Positions 18,001 through 26,181 are shown, counted from the first letter of the stretch. The stretch is DNA of 64,000 nt from JAAYYY01 sp964579295 (GCA_964579295.1 CAZOGK010000016.1:7009-71008); one strand, 5' to 3'. Program-made: numbers and translations. Notes: generated from the letters alone by a model not told the origin.

Positions 18001-19394
18001 TAGTGGGTGTGGGCAATGTAGCCGCTGAGCACGCGCTCGCCGCCGTCGCGGTGGATAACGCGCAGGTCGTGGCGCGCCGGCTGGCTGCCCGCCGCCATCT
18101 GCCGCCGCACCACCCGCACCAGCTCGCGCCGGTCGTCGTGGTGCACGCAGGCGCGCAGCAGCTCGCTCACCGAGAGCGCTTGCAGCTCCTCGTGCGAACG
18201 GCCCAATATCTCCAGCAGCGTCGGGTTGGCAAAGGCGATGCGGTCTTCGTGCAGCAGCAGCAGGCCGGCCGGCGAGCTGTTGACCAGGTTGTGGTAGGCC
18301 TCCTCGACGCGCTGCCGCTCCGCCAGCTGCCGCCGCGCCTCTTCGTAGAGATGGGCATTGCGGATGGCAATGGCCGCCTGGCCCGCCAGCAGCTGCAGCG
18401 TATAGCGCTCCTTGTCGCTCCAGGGGCGCGTCTCGGCCCCGCTCACGTTCATCACGCCCACCACCTTGTCGTCGCTGGTCAGCGGCAGGCCGAGAATGCG
18501 CCCCACCCACTCCGGCGGCGCGTCGCGGTAGAGCGGGTGGTTCTGCATATCGTCCACGGCAATGGCCTTGCCCGTCTGCGCCACCGTGTAGGTCAGCCCC
18601 TGCGGGCGCGGCAGGAAGGCCGGCCCTTCGCGGCCATCGTCCCAGCGCGCCGCGCCAAAGGAAAGCTGTCCGCGGCGATAGACAAAAATGTGGGCGTTGC
18701 GCAGCTGCGGCAGCAGGGTAAAGACAGCCTGCAATATGGCCTGGAAGACCTTCTCGCTCTGCAGCGAGGCCGACATGAGCAGCCCCAGCTCGCGGATCAC
18801 TTCCTGTTCGGCGGCGCGCTGCTGCAGGCCGGCCAGTAGCTGGGCATTCTCCAGGGCAATGGCCGCCGCGTTGACCAGCGGCATGAGCCGCGCCGTGTCG
18901 GCGCGCGTGAAGCGGTTCGGCTCGGCAGCGTCGAGCCGCAGCACCCCTAAAGGGCGCCCGCGCACCTGCAGCGGCAGGATGAGCAGGCTCCCCGCGCCGC
19001 CGACTTCTCCATCCGCCGGCGCCGGGCGCTCCGCGATGAGCAGCGGCTCGTTGCGCGCCAGCACCTGCCGCTCGGCGGCGAAACCGGCCGGCGGCCGTCC
19101 AGCGCCGGCCTTATCCTCGTAGCCGCGCCAGTGGACCAGATTGAGCTCCCCGTCTTCCAGCAGGGCAATGCTGGCGCCGTCGTAGGCGACGAGCCGCTCT
19201 GCCTGCCGTAGGATTTCATGGAGAAGGCGCGGTGTATCCCGGTGCGACGTCAGCGCCAGGGTAATATCAGCCAGTTTCTCGGCCAGCAGAAGTTGTTCGG
19301 CAAGGCCGCTGCCGTTTCGGTCTGGAGGACCAGCCAAGAGATTTTCCTTTACTGCCCGCGACTTGCCCCCTATTATACGCATATCCCCGCGCAC
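15030..19394 (-). CDS. Hybrid sensor histidine kinase with four GAF, three PAS and a receiver domain
   Basis: Large soluble hybrid kinase (1454 aa). Domains in order: GAF (about 40-190), GAF (about 205-350), PAS (about 370-485, 'LVNSSPAGLLLLHEDRIAF'), PAS/PAC (about 495-610), PAS/PAC (about 620-735), GAF (about 750-895), GAF (about 915-1055), HisKA with His1095 in 'GVAHELNNPLSAV', HATPase (about 1190-1300, 'DSGPGM', 'GTGLGLSVAHGI') and a receiver with phospho-acceptor Asp1382 in 'LILCDMRMP'. No transmembrane segment is seen, so it senses cytoplasmic ligands. The frame begins at GTG 19394; ATG at 19382 is an alternative, and neither has a strong Shine-Dalgarno. No output regulator lies beside it, so its partner is elsewhere. 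Confidence 0.92.
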   Translation of the reverse strand: MRGDMRIIGGKSRAVKENLLAGPPDRNGSGLAEQLLLAEKLADITLALTSHRDTPRLLHEILRQAERLVAYDGASIALLEDGELNLVHWRGYEDKAGAGRPPAGFAAERQVLARNEPLLIAERPAPADGEVGGAGSLLILPLQVRGRPLGVLRLDAAEPNRFTRADTARLMPLVNAAAIALENAQLLAGLQQRAAEQEVIRELGLLMSASLQSEKVFQAILQAVFTLLPQLRNAHIFVYRRGQLSFGAARWDDGREGPAFLPRPQGLTYTVAQTGKAIAVDDMQNHPLYRDAPPEWVGRILGLPLTSDDKVVGVMNVSGAETRPWSDKERYTLQLLAGQAAIAIRNAHLYEEARRQLAERQRVEEAYHNLVNSSPAGLLLLHEDRIAFANPTLLEILGRSHEELQALSVSELLRACVHHDDRRELVRVVRRQMAAGSQPARHDLRVIHRDGGERVLSGYIAHTHYAGRRAVQMVTLDVTEQRRTAARLRQLSQAVEQSPASIVITDPQGNIEYVNPRFSLVSGYSFDEAVGRNPRFLKSGLLGPEEYRRLWQTISSGREWRGELCNIRKDGQPFWESVIISPIFSEAGEITHYLAVKEDITEQKASEEALRASQQLLESTYNSLQDAVLIVDAASEAILDCNPATETLFGYSRAELLGSSLARLHVSEERAAAYSRRVRAATAAHGHLRRMEIQMRRGDGRSFPTEMTTAPLFDASGAQTGWVTVVRDISERKQQDLAIQQRNIGLEFINAITSAINRPATLQQVIEVALNEVVQRLPVDGAEILLAVGEGAMRRAAQRGLGELESPGAAGDAWRALRRPQLVENLGADRDNAHSAAAYEAGFRLLLAVPLLSQDELRGLLLLYWRNPTVFVTEMEQVLFIAGGQLAAAVERARLFEAERAQRLHMEALQSAAATINSSLDLPVVLERLLIALGQVIPYDSASVILRDGQEWRVFAGHGLPPGVTGVWTFPDDDPLTARMAETGRPVILADARQQEGFRAATGPVVVRGWMGIPLIVRDRMIGYLTLDSHQMGAYGQGDAAYAIGFAQQAATAVENARLHADLRAQLAALETAQTRLVQSEKLAAIGELVAGVAHELNNPLSAVMLYAQLLQQKGAGPAMQRDLDRIVEQAQRAGNIVQSLLDFARQRTPERRPVQLAELARSSLALIRYELTTHNVASEVVVEGDIPETMADPHQMQQVLVNLFNNACQAMSRAHGGGLLTVTVSHGPSIYLETPGQAPVIRVAVGDSGPGMEPELRRRIFDPFFTTKEPGDGTGLGLSVAHGIVSEHNGAIWAESEPGVGSTFYVELPLIAPPALQAVESLLQPSPAAPARLLVIDDEPAVRETLARVLEDSGYAVDTVAEGSAALEQLRQRSYDLILCDMRMPGVGGPDFYEAVLAIDAAVARRILFSTGDVVSAATRQFLDRYDVPVLAKPFTMEQLLLTVEERLAVVGG

Positions 19395-19431
19395 TTTCTT
19401 TAGGAATTATGGACCTAATGGGGGGAGAGTT

Positions 19432-19487
19432 GCGAGCTGCAAATGGCAAATTGCGAACTGCAATTGGCAATTTGCCATTTGCCATTG
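19432..19487. repeat. Heptamer array with perfect 16-bp inverted repeat
   Basis: Eight heptamers fill this tract. 19439-19454 (GCAAATGGCAAATTGC) is exactly complementary to 19467-19482 with a 12-nt loop. It lies 14 nt beyond the stop codon of the HtrA gene and upstream of the hybrid kinase, both on the minus strand, where it could end or stabilise the protease mRNA. There is no T-tract. Confidence 0.8.
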
Positions 19488-19500
19488 CGGCCGGCCCGTC

Positions 19501-20691
19501 TCACGGCTGCTCCCCTACCGTGACCGCAAGCGCCAGCGGCTCGCCATCGCGCAGCAGGTGGAGCGTCACCTCGTCGCCGACGATGGTGCGTAACTCCAGG
19601 TATTCGTTGAGGGCATCCCAGGAGCCGACCGGCTGCTCGTCAATGCCCACGACAATGTCGCCCCCGACCAGGAGGCGGCGGTTGCCGATAATCACGTCCT
19701 CCTGGGCGCCGCGCATGCCGGCGACAGCCGCCGGCCCATCACGATAGAGCTGCGCCACCAGAATACCGCTCTCCACCGGCAGGTTGAGCGCCTGCGCCAG
19801 TCCCGGCGTCACGTTGTAGCCGAGGAAGCCCAGCCACGGGTGCGGGTAATAGCCCTGCTCGATCAGCGCCGGCACCACCCGCTTGAGCGTATCCACCGGC
19901 ACGGCAAAGCCAATCCCTTCGGCGCCCTCGCGGATGGCCGTGGCGACGCCGATGACCCGCCCGCGGCTATCCAGCAGCGGGCCGCCGCTATTGCCGGGGT
20001 TGATGGCCGCGTCCGTCTGGATGACGTCAAAGATGACGGTGTTGTCCTCGGTCTGCAGCGGCCGGCCCAGCGCGCTAATCACGCCGGCCGTGAGGGTGCG
20101 GTCCAGGCCAAACGGGTTGCCGATGGCGATAGCCCGCTGCCCGACGCGCAGGTCGCTGCTGCTGCCCAGCTCTACGGGCGCTAGCTCCGCCCCCGCCAGA
20201 GCGATGCGCAGCACCGCCAGGTCGTTGGGCGGGTCGACGCCGACCAGCTCGGCGTCCACCTCGGCGCCGTCGCCGAGGACGACGCTGATGCGGTTGGCGC
20301 CGGCGACGACGTGATGGTTGGTGACAATATGCCCCTGGTCGTCCCAGAGGAAGCCGGAGCCGGCGCCTTCACTGGGCACCGGCCCAAAGAAGAAGTCCAT
20401 CTGCGTGATCTGGCTGGTGATGTGCACGACGGCCGGGCTGACGCGCTCGTAGAGGTTGGTGATCAGCGCTTCTTCGATGTCCAGCGGCTCCAGCAGCTCG
20501 TCGGGCAGCAGCGTCGGCGTTGGTTCCGGCTGCAGCTCGGCCCCCGCCAACTCGGCCGCCGTCTCCACCGGCACGGCCGGGCCTGCCGGCTCCGGGGGCG
20601 TTGCCAGCGGGGCGCCGGCCGTCAGGGAGCAGGCCAGCCCTACGCCGGCCAGGAGCAGAATCAGTAGGGCTAAGGTGCGGTATGGTTGCAT
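19501..20691 (-). CDS. HtrA/DegP-like S1C serine protease, lipoprotein
   Basis: Extracytoplasmic serine protease (396 aa from ATG 20691, chosen because it begins a lipoprotein signal: 'MQPYRTLALLILLLAG' then lipobox 'LACS', Cys21). A Pro/Glu-rich linker precedes the trypsin-like domain with catalytic His in 'VTNHHVV', Asp in 'NDLAVLRI' and Ser in 'NPGNSGGPL'. A single C-terminal PDZ domain follows ('GYYPHPWLGFLGYNVTPGL', 'GGDIVVGIDEQPV'). The length fits one-PDZ HtrA proteins. Likely role: quality control of exported proteins. A second HtrA paralogue is at 31896. The frame stays open upstream to 20766, but those codons would break the signal peptide. Confidence 0.92.
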   Translation of the reverse strand: MQPYRTLALLILLLAGVGLACSLTAGAPLATPPEPAGPAVPVETAAELAGAELQPEPTPTLLPDELLEPLDIEEALITNLYERVSPAVVHITSQITQMDFFFGPVPSEGAGSGFLWDDQGHIVTNHHVVAGANRISVVLGDGAEVDAELVGVDPPNDLAVLRIALAGAELAPVELGSSSDLRVGQRAIAIGNPFGLDRTLTAGVISALGRPLQTEDNTVIFDVIQTDAAINPGNSGGPLLDSRGRVIGVATAIREGAEGIGFAVPVDTLKRVVPALIEQGYYPHPWLGFLGYNVTPGLAQALNLPVESGILVAQLYRDGPAAVAGMRGAQEDVIIGNRRLLVGGDIVVGIDEQPVGSWDALNEYLELRTIVGDEVTLHLLRDGEPLALAVTVGEQP

Positions 20692-20869
20692 AGGCTCATT
20701 GTAGCCAGCTCCCCACGCAGACGCGAGTTCCAGGCGGGCGCTGCGCCGCCCTGACAATGCGCCCATCAGCCGCCGCTAAGGAGGCGATGAGGCGCCTTGC
20801 CCGTGCCCTAGACGGCGGCTAGAATCGCCCCGTGATGCTGCCTTATCCAGGCGCCAGAGGACTGACCAG

Positions 20870-22054
20870 ATGACAGTTCGAACCCTCACCACGGCCCTGC
20901 TTGCCCTGTTGCTGGGCCTTCTGGCCGCCTGCGCGCAGCCGGCGCCGGCCGAGCTGGCGGCAGTGGTGGTGCAACCGACCGGCCGCGCCGCAACCGCGAC
21001 GGCGGCGCCCAGCACCGCCACGGCCAGCGCCACGGCTCCGCCCAGCGCCACGCCCACGCCCAGCCCCACGGCGACGCCCAGCGCCACGCCGCCGCCCACG
21101 CCCACAGCCAGCCGCACGGCCAGCCCCACGCCGTCGGCGACGCCGCTGCACCCGCTTTCGATTGCCGCCATGCGCGCGCGCAATTACGACGCCGCCGAGC
21201 TGCGCCATGAAGCGACGCTGGAGTGGGGCCGCGGCAGCGAGCGCTTTATTGCCAGCTATCTCTCCGAGGGCCACCGCATCTACGGCCTGCTCTCCGTCCC
21301 GCGCGGCGAGCCGCCGGCAACGGGCTGGCCGGCCATCGTCTTCAACCACGGCTACATCCCGCCCACCGTCTACCGCACCGTCGAAGATTACGAGTCGCAC
21401 GTGGCCGACCTGGGCGCGCACGGCTACATCGTCTACAAGCCCGACTATCGCGGCCACGGCCGCTCTGAGGGGCAGCCGGGCGGCGGCTACGGCGCGCCCG
21501 ACTATACGGTGGACGTGCTCAACGCCGTCGCCGCGCTGCGCACCCGGCCCGACGTGGACCCCAACCGCATCGGCATGTTCGGCCACAGCATGGGCGGGCA
21601 CATCACCCTGCGCGCGATGGTCGTAGACCCCGCCATCAGGGCCGGCGTCATCTGGGCCGGTGTGGTCGCTCCCTACGATTACCTGGTGGACAACTGGCGC
21701 CGGCCGGGCGCCACGCCCACGCCCGACCCTACGCGCCGCGGCCTCTCCTGGCGCTGGCGGCTACTGGATAGCTACGGCACGCCGGCCGAAAACCCCGCCT
21801 TCTGGGCCTCGCTCTCCGCCAACAGCTACCTGGCCGATTTGGGCGGCCCGCTGCAGATCCACCACGGCACCGCCGACGAATCGGTGCCCTACGAGATGTC
21901 GGAGATGCTCTACGACCAGATGGCGGCGGCCAACCGGCTGGCCCGCCTCTACCTCTACGAGCACGACGACCACAACTTCAGCTTCTACTATGGCCAGGCG
22001 ATGGAGCGCACCATCGTCTTCTTCGACCAGTTCGTGAAGAACCCGGAGCCGTAG
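20870..22054 (+). CDS. Alpha/beta hydrolase (S9/dipeptidyl-aminopeptidase-like) lipoprotein
   Basis: 394 aa. Lipoprotein signal peptide with lipobox 'LAAC' (Cys21), then an 80-residue Thr/Ala/Pro-rich linker that lifts the catalytic domain off the membrane. Alpha/beta hydrolase core: oxyanion region 'VFNHGYIPP', nucleophile Ser240 in 'GHSMGG', Asp in 'HGTADESVP' and His in 'HDDHNF'. The last motif resembles acyl-peptidase/esterase families of S9 type, without a beta-propeller. The substrate (ester or peptide) cannot be decided. A paralogue with the same architecture is at 34439-35680. It is divergent from the HtrA gene, with 178 bp between their starts. Confidence 0.88.
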   Translation: MTVRTLTTALLALLLGLLAACAQPAPAELAAVVVQPTGRAATATAAPSTATASATAPPSATPTPSPTATPSATPPPTPTASRTASPTPSATPLHPLSIAAMRARNYDAAELRHEATLEWGRGSERFIASYLSEGHRIYGLLSVPRGEPPATGWPAIVFNHGYIPPTVYRTVEDYESHVADLGAHGYIVYKPDYRGHGRSEGQPGGGYGAPDYTVDVLNAVAALRTRPDVDPNRIGMFGHSMGGHITLRAMVVDPAIRAGVIWAGVVAPYDYLVDNWRRPGATPTPDPTRRGLSWRWRLLDSYGTPAENPAFWASLSANSYLADLGGPLQIHHGTADESVPYEMSEMLYDQMAAANRLARLYLYEHDDHNFSFYYGQAMERTIVFFDQFVKNPEP

Positions 22055-22095
22055 CCGGGCTAACTCGCGTAGCCCAGCTACGTTGCGTGGCCGAG

Positions 22096-22587
22096 CTACG
22101 TTGCGAAGCCCATTTCCTCCCCATAGGTCCAGGCGCTCAGGTCGGGCGGCTCCACACCGTTCTGGCTGAGCACGGTGGTGATGTGCGTGCGGTGCTCATT
22201 GGCGTGGTGGATGGCCTGGATGAGCGGCACGAAGGTGCGAATGCTGTAGGCGCCAAAACGGTTCTCGCCTTCCAGCAGACTGTCTCCGGGGTCGTCGGCC
22301 ACGAGCCGGATGAGCGCCTCGCCGCTGCGCTGCGCCCGCTCGCGCAGCCGGGCGAAGCCGGCGAAGGCGTCGTGCTCGCTCAGCGGCGGCTGCGGCTGCG
22401 GCTCGCCCGTGAGCAGCACAATATAACGCTCCTCCGCCGCCAGCAGGTGCTGCAGGGCCGCGCCGGCCGCGCCATAGGTGCCTTCTGCACTGGCCTCCAG
22501 CGCCGCCGCGCCCGCCTCCTCGCAAGCGGCAATCAGCCGCAGATTGGCCCATAAATTGTGCCGGAACATCTGGCTCAATGTATTCAT
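22096..22587 (-). CDS. DinB-family protein
   Basis: 163 aa four-helix-bundle protein of the DinB/YfiT-like superfamily. The N-terminal helix 'FRHNLWANLRLI' and the C-terminal 'AIHHANEHRTHITTVL' carry the His residues that usually form the metal site in this fold (the first His may be that in 'FRHN'). Such proteins are metal-dependent thiol-transferase-like or uncharacterised enzymes. AGGAGG lies about 11 bases before the ATG. The last codons fall in a short direct repeat around 22075-22109 (AGCTACGTTGCG twice). The physiological role is unknown. Confidence 0.88.
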   Translation of the reverse strand: MNTLSQMFRHNLWANLRLIAACEEAGAAALEASAEGTYGAAGAALQHLLAAEERYIVLLTGEPQPQPPLSEHDAFAGFARLRERAQRSGEALIRLVADDPGDSLLEGENRFGAYSIRTFVPLIQAIHHANEHRTHITTVLSQNGVEPPDLSAWTYGEEMGFAT

Positions 22588-22722
22588 CCTGCTACTTGCC
22601 TCCTAATTGACCTCCACATTCCCTGGGGAACGGCGCAGGCCCGCGATTCTCCAGATCGCGCTTCCAGAGCACGGTTGCCCGACCTGTTTGTAAATGTCTA
22701 CCCGCAGGCCGCCTGAAGCAGG

Positions 22723-22814
22723 CCGTCTTGCCCGGCCCCTACGCGCCATCTGCGAACCGCAAATCGCCGCCTGCAATCTGCAATTCGCACCTCTCGCAAC
22801 TCGCAGTTCGCACC
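22723..22814. repeat. R2 arm followed by ten heptamers
   Basis: A degenerate R2 arm (22723-22743, ending CCCCTACG) is followed without a break by ten 7-bp units (22745-22814, e.g. GCCATCT, GCAATCT, TCGCAAC) that run flush into the stop codon of the flavoprotein gene at 22815. The remaining 135 bp up to the DinB start hold no recognisable gene. Confidence 0.75.
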
Positions 22815-24479
22815 CTACACCGACCGCAAATACTGATGCACCAGCGCAATGCTCACGCCGCCTTCGCCGACGGCGGAGGCCACGCGCTTAATGGAGCCGT
22901 GGCGCGTGTCGCCGGCGGCGAAGATGCCGGGCACGCTCGTCTCCAACAGGTACGGGTTGCGCTTTAGCGGCCAGAGCTTGGAGAACTCCGGCGCGGCCAT
23001 CACGTCGGGGCCGGTGAAAATAAAGCCGGTGCGGTTGCGCAGCAGCAGCCCGGCGACCATGTCCGTGTGCGGCACGGCGCCAATAAAGAGGAAGAGGGCC
23101 GCCGCCGGCACCTCGCGCTGCTGCCCGCCCTCCTTGTCGGCAATCGTCAGCCCTTCCAGCCGGCGCTCGCCGTGCGCGGCGGCGACCACCGTGTGCGTCA
23201 GCACCTCGATGTTGGGTGTGCGCTCAATCTGCTGCACCAGGTAGTGCGACATGCCCATCGCCAGCGAGCTGCCGCGCACCAGCATCACCACGCGCCGCGC
23301 AAAGCGGGCAAAATGGAGCGCCGCCTGCCCGGCCGAGTTGGCCCCGCCCACCAAGTAGACCTCCTGGTCGCGGTAGAGCGCGCCCTCGGAGAGCGTGGCC
23401 CCGTAATAGACGCCGGCCCCGGTCAGCTTCTCGATGCCCGGCGCCTCCAGCCGGCGGTTGGTCACCCCCGTCGCCAGCACCAACGCGTGGCAGCGGATCT
23501 CACTGCCGTCGCTGAGCTGCACAATCTTGTACGGCTGCTCGACGCGCACGGCCACCGCCGCGCGCGGCACCAGGATTTCCACGCCAAAGCGGCGCGCCTG
23601 GATGGTGGCCCGCCGCGCCAGGTCGCCGCCGCTCAGCCCGCTGGGGAAGCCCAGGTAATTCTCAATCTTGGAGCTGGAGCCGGCCTGCCCACCGGTGGCG
23701 TGCTTCTCGATGAGCACCGTGCGCAGCCCTTCCGAGCCGCCATAGACGGCCGCGCCCAACCCGGCCGGGCCAGCGCCGATAATCGCCAGGTCGTAGAACG
23801 GCTGCGAGGCGTGGGCGTGCATGCCGATTTTCTCCGCCAGCGCCGCCTGGTCGGGCTGCACCAGGGTCGTGCCGTCAGGGAAGAATAGCACCGGCAGGCG
23901 CACCGGCGCGTCGCCGCAGGCCGCCGCCGCCAGCGCCTCGGCCTCGGCGTCCACCTCCACGTCCAGCCACTGGTAGGGCACCTGGTTGCGCGAAAGGAAA
24001 TCCTTCGTCATGTGGCTCTGCGGCGACCAGAGCGCGCCGGCGATGCGGATACCCTCGTAGGGCAGCTCCGCCGTCGCCTTCCAGTCGCCCAGCAGCTCCT
24101 CCAGAATCGGGTACAGCCGCTCTTCGGGCGGGTCCCACGGCTTGAGGATGTAATGGTCCAGCCCCACCTCGTTAATGCTCTGGATAGCCGCTTCCGTATC
24201 AGCATAGGCGGTGAGCAGTACCTTGCGCGCCTGCGGGTACAGGGCAACCGCCTGCAGCAGGAACTCGGTGCCGGTCATGGCCGGCATGCGCTGGTCGCTG
24301 AGCAGCAGGGCCACTGGCGCGCTGCGCTGCTTGAGCTGCTGCAGCGTCCCCAGCGCCTCGGCGCCCGAACGGGCCTTGACCACCTGGTACTCCCGCCCAA
24401 ACTGCCGCCGCAAATCGCGCTCAACAGCATTGAGCACATGCGGCTCGTCGTCTACAGTCAGCAGATAAGGTTTCGCCAT
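22815..24479 (-). CDS. Response regulator fused to a thioredoxin-reductase-like flavoprotein lacking the redox cysteines
   Basis: 554 aa. N-terminal receiver domain (1-125, 'TVDDEPHVLNAV', phospho-acceptor Asp62 in 'LLSDQRMP'), a glutaredoxin/thioredoxin-like middle segment (about 140-235) whose usual C-x-x-C reads S-P-Q-S, then a pyridine-nucleotide disulfide oxidoreductase domain with FAD motif 'IIGAGPAGLGAA' and NADPH-site motif 'LVGGANSAGQAALHFA'. Where thioredoxin reductases have C-A-T-C this protein has G-A-T-L, so it cannot act as a classical disulfide reductase. 'GIFAAGDTRHG' is the C-terminal FAD-contact motif. Fusions of this kind are known from databases as 'fused response regulator/thioredoxin-disulfide reductase'. 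A phosphorylation-controlled NAD(P)H oxidoreductase is the likely role; its partner kinase is not adjacent. Confidence 0.92.
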   Translation of the reverse strand: MAKPYLLTVDDEPHVLNAVERDLRRQFGREYQVVKARSGAEALGTLQQLKQRSAPVALLLSDQRMPAMTGTEFLLQAVALYPQARKVLLTAYADTEAAIQSINEVGLDHYILKPWDPPEERLYPILEELLGDWKATAELPYEGIRIAGALWSPQSHMTKDFLSRNQVPYQWLDVEVDAEAEALAAAACGDAPVRLPVLFFPDGTTLVQPDQAALAEKIGMHAHASQPFYDLAIIGAGPAGLGAAVYGGSEGLRTVLIEKHATGGQAGSSSKIENYLGFPSGLSGGDLARRATIQARRFGVEILVPRAAVAVRVEQPYKIVQLSDGSEIRCHALVLATGVTNRRLEAPGIEKLTGAGVYYGATLSEGALYRDQEVYLVGGANSAGQAALHFARFARRVVMLVRGSSLAMGMSHYLVQQIERTPNIEVLTHTVVAAAHGERRLEGLTIADKEGGQQREVPAAALFLFIGAVPHTDMVAGLLLRNRTGFIFTGPDVMAAPEFSKLWPLKRNPYLLETSVPGIFAAGDTRHGSIKRVASAVGEGGVSIALVHQYLRSV

Positions 24480-24520
24480 AATCGCTCGGTCCGTCCGTTT
24501 GTCAACCAGTCAACCCAAAG

Positions 24521-24555
24521 GTTGAAAGCCAAGAGTCAAAAGCTGAAAGCGCCTC
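24521..24555. repeat. Heptamer array
   Basis: Five units (GTTGAAA, GCCAAGA, GTCAAAA, GCTGAAA, GCGCCTC) lie between the amylase stop (24579) and the flavoprotein start (24479), both on the minus strand. The word differs from neighbouring arrays but the 7-bp period is kept. Confidence 0.65.
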
Positions 24556-24578
24556 TCTTCTTCCAACTTCCAACCGCC

Positions 24579-26147
24579 TCACTCTACCCTCCCGCCCACA
24601 TGAATCGCCGCCGCGCGCAGCGCCGGCACGCTGAACGTAGCCTCGCCGCTCTCGCTCACGGTGATGGCCGGCCCGCTGCACTGCAGCTCGCCGTCGCCGA
24701 TGACGAGGGAGCCCTCGACGACGTTGCAGTAGACGCCGGGCGCCATGCTCGTCTGGAAGCTGCGGCTCAGCGGCTGCTCCTCACGGTTGATGACCAGGAA
24801 ACCGGCGTCGCCGCGGCCAAAGGCAATCTGATTGGCGCCGTTGTCCCACCAGTCGCTGATGAAAAAGTTAGGCGCGGTAAAGTTATGGAAGCCGACCATG
24901 CCGGCAATCGGCCCCCAGCGATGCTCGCAGACCCAGCCCTGGAAGCAGCCGTCGCCCTCCGCGCCGGGCGTGTAGACCGGCTGCGTGCTGCCGTCGGCGC
25001 GCGCCGGCGGGCCGTCGTCGCCGCTCTCAAACGTGTAGCTGCTCATCACCTTGGGGTAGCCATAGGGGTAGCCGAGCATAAAGACCACGGCCAGCTCATA
25101 GAGCGCGCCGTCGCGGTGCATGAGGATATCGCCGCCGGCGCCGTGGCCGCGCTGGTTGTCGTGGTTGTCCACAAAGACGACCGCCGACGCGCTGGGCAGC
25201 ATGCCCCACGCCTCGCCGAAGTTATGCAGCTCCGCCAGCCGGCCGCTGCGGAAGACCCGGCTCAGCTCGCGGCTGTAAGCGAACTCCGTCACGTCGCCCA
25301 CACGCTCGTACTCGGCGGCCGTAATCGGCTCGCCCGCGGCCTGGATGACCTCCTGGAAGATGTACGGGTCGCCCGTCACCTGTGCCAGAATGGCGCCAAT
25401 CTGGTCCGGGTACATATGCTTGGCCGCGTCCAGGCGGAAGCCGGCCACGCCCAGCCCTACCAGGTCGTCGAGATAGCCGGCGATGCTGGCGCGCACATTC
25501 TCCCGCGAGTGGTCCAGGTCGGCCAGATTGAGCAGCTCGCAGGTGCGCACCATCTCGCCGTCGCGGTAGTGGGCGATGTCGTCGTTGGCTGCCAGCCCGC
25601 AGTGGTGGAAGTCGTCGTAGGAGTATAGGCCCGGATAGTCATAGTGGGTAAAGGGCGTGCCGGCGCTGCCCACACCCTCGGCCATACCGCTCATGTGGTT
25701 GATGACCGCGTCCACGTAGATGTCCACGCCGGCCGCCGCGCAGCGGGTGACCATGTCGGCAAACTGGGCGCGGTCGCCGCTGCGGCTCACAAGCTGGTAG
25801 CTCACCGGCTGGTAGCGCTGCCACCACGGCTGCCCCGCCACCACCACGTGCTCCTGCGGCGGGCTGACCTGCACCGCCACGTAACCGAGCGGCCCCAGCA
25901 CCTCCTCGCACTCGCGGGCAATGTCCGGCCACGTCCACTCAAACAGATGCACCATCACCGTGCGCGCCGGCGGCGTTGGCAGCACCGGTGGCGGCTCCGG
26001 GGTAGGGGCGGCCGTCGTCTCGCCTGCCACCGGCGCCGGGGGAGCGCCGCTGCCGCCCGCCTGGTTACAACCGATCAGCAAAACGGCGAGCAGCGCCGCG
26101 ACCATTGCGAAGTTACGATTCAGAGTGGCCTCCTGAGACGCCAACAT
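24579..26147 (-). CDS. Alpha-amylase, GH13 animal-type, secreted lipoprotein
   Basis: Extracellular endo-hydrolase of alpha-1,4-glucan. After a signal peptide ('MVAALLAVLLIGC', lipobox 'LIGC') and a Pro-rich linker comes the (beta/alpha)8 domain with 'VDAVINHMSG', nucleophile Asp in 'GFRLDAAKHMY', acid/base Glu in 'YIFQEVIQ' and transition-state Asp in 'FVDNHDNQRGHG'. These blocks match animal-type chloride-dependent amylases; the third chloride ligand is Lys ('YPKVMSSY'), as in the Pseudoalteromonas haloplanktis enzyme, rather than Arg. A C-terminal beta domain follows. The start is uncertain: ATG 26177 overlaps the -10 box and cannot be used; ATG 26147 is listed here; CTG 26123, five bases after AGGAGG (26134-26129), gives the best signal peptide. 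Confidence 0.93.
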   Translation of the reverse strand: MLASQEATLNRNFAMVAALLAVLLIGCNQAGGSGAPPAPVAGETTAAPTPEPPPVLPTPPARTVMVHLFEWTWPDIARECEEVLGPLGYVAVQVSPPQEHVVVAGQPWWQRYQPVSYQLVSRSGDRAQFADMVTRCAAAGVDIYVDAVINHMSGMAEGVGSAGTPFTHYDYPGLYSYDDFHHCGLAANDDIAHYRDGEMVRTCELLNLADLDHSRENVRASIAGYLDDLVGLGVAGFRLDAAKHMYPDQIGAILAQVTGDPYIFQEVIQAAGEPITAAEYERVGDVTEFAYSRELSRVFRSGRLAELHNFGEAWGMLPSASAVVFVDNHDNQRGHGAGGDILMHRDGALYELAVVFMLGYPYGYPKVMSSYTFESGDDGPPARADGSTQPVYTPGAEGDGCFQGWVCEHRWGPIAGMVGFHNFTAPNFFISDWWDNGANQIAFGRGDAGFLVINREEQPLSRSFQTSMAPGVYCNVVEGSLVIGDGELQCSGPAITVSESGEATFSVPALRAAAIHVGGRVE

Positions 26148-26175
26148 GGTATCACCACTGGACAGTGACCCCTGC

Positions 26176-26181
26176 ATTATA
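26176..26181 (-). promoter_or_regulatory. Candidate -10 element of the amylase promoter
   Basis: TATAAT on the minus strand (26181-26176). The upstream -35 is weak (CTGGTA at 17 bp). The predicted transcript start, near 26169, lies downstream of the first in-frame ATG (26177), which excludes that ATG. Confidence 0.45.

Noticed and set aside
16110..18839. 909-codon open frame on the plus strand
   Set aside because: It is opposite the hybrid kinase gene, whose minus-strand domains are unambiguous; the plus product has shadow composition.
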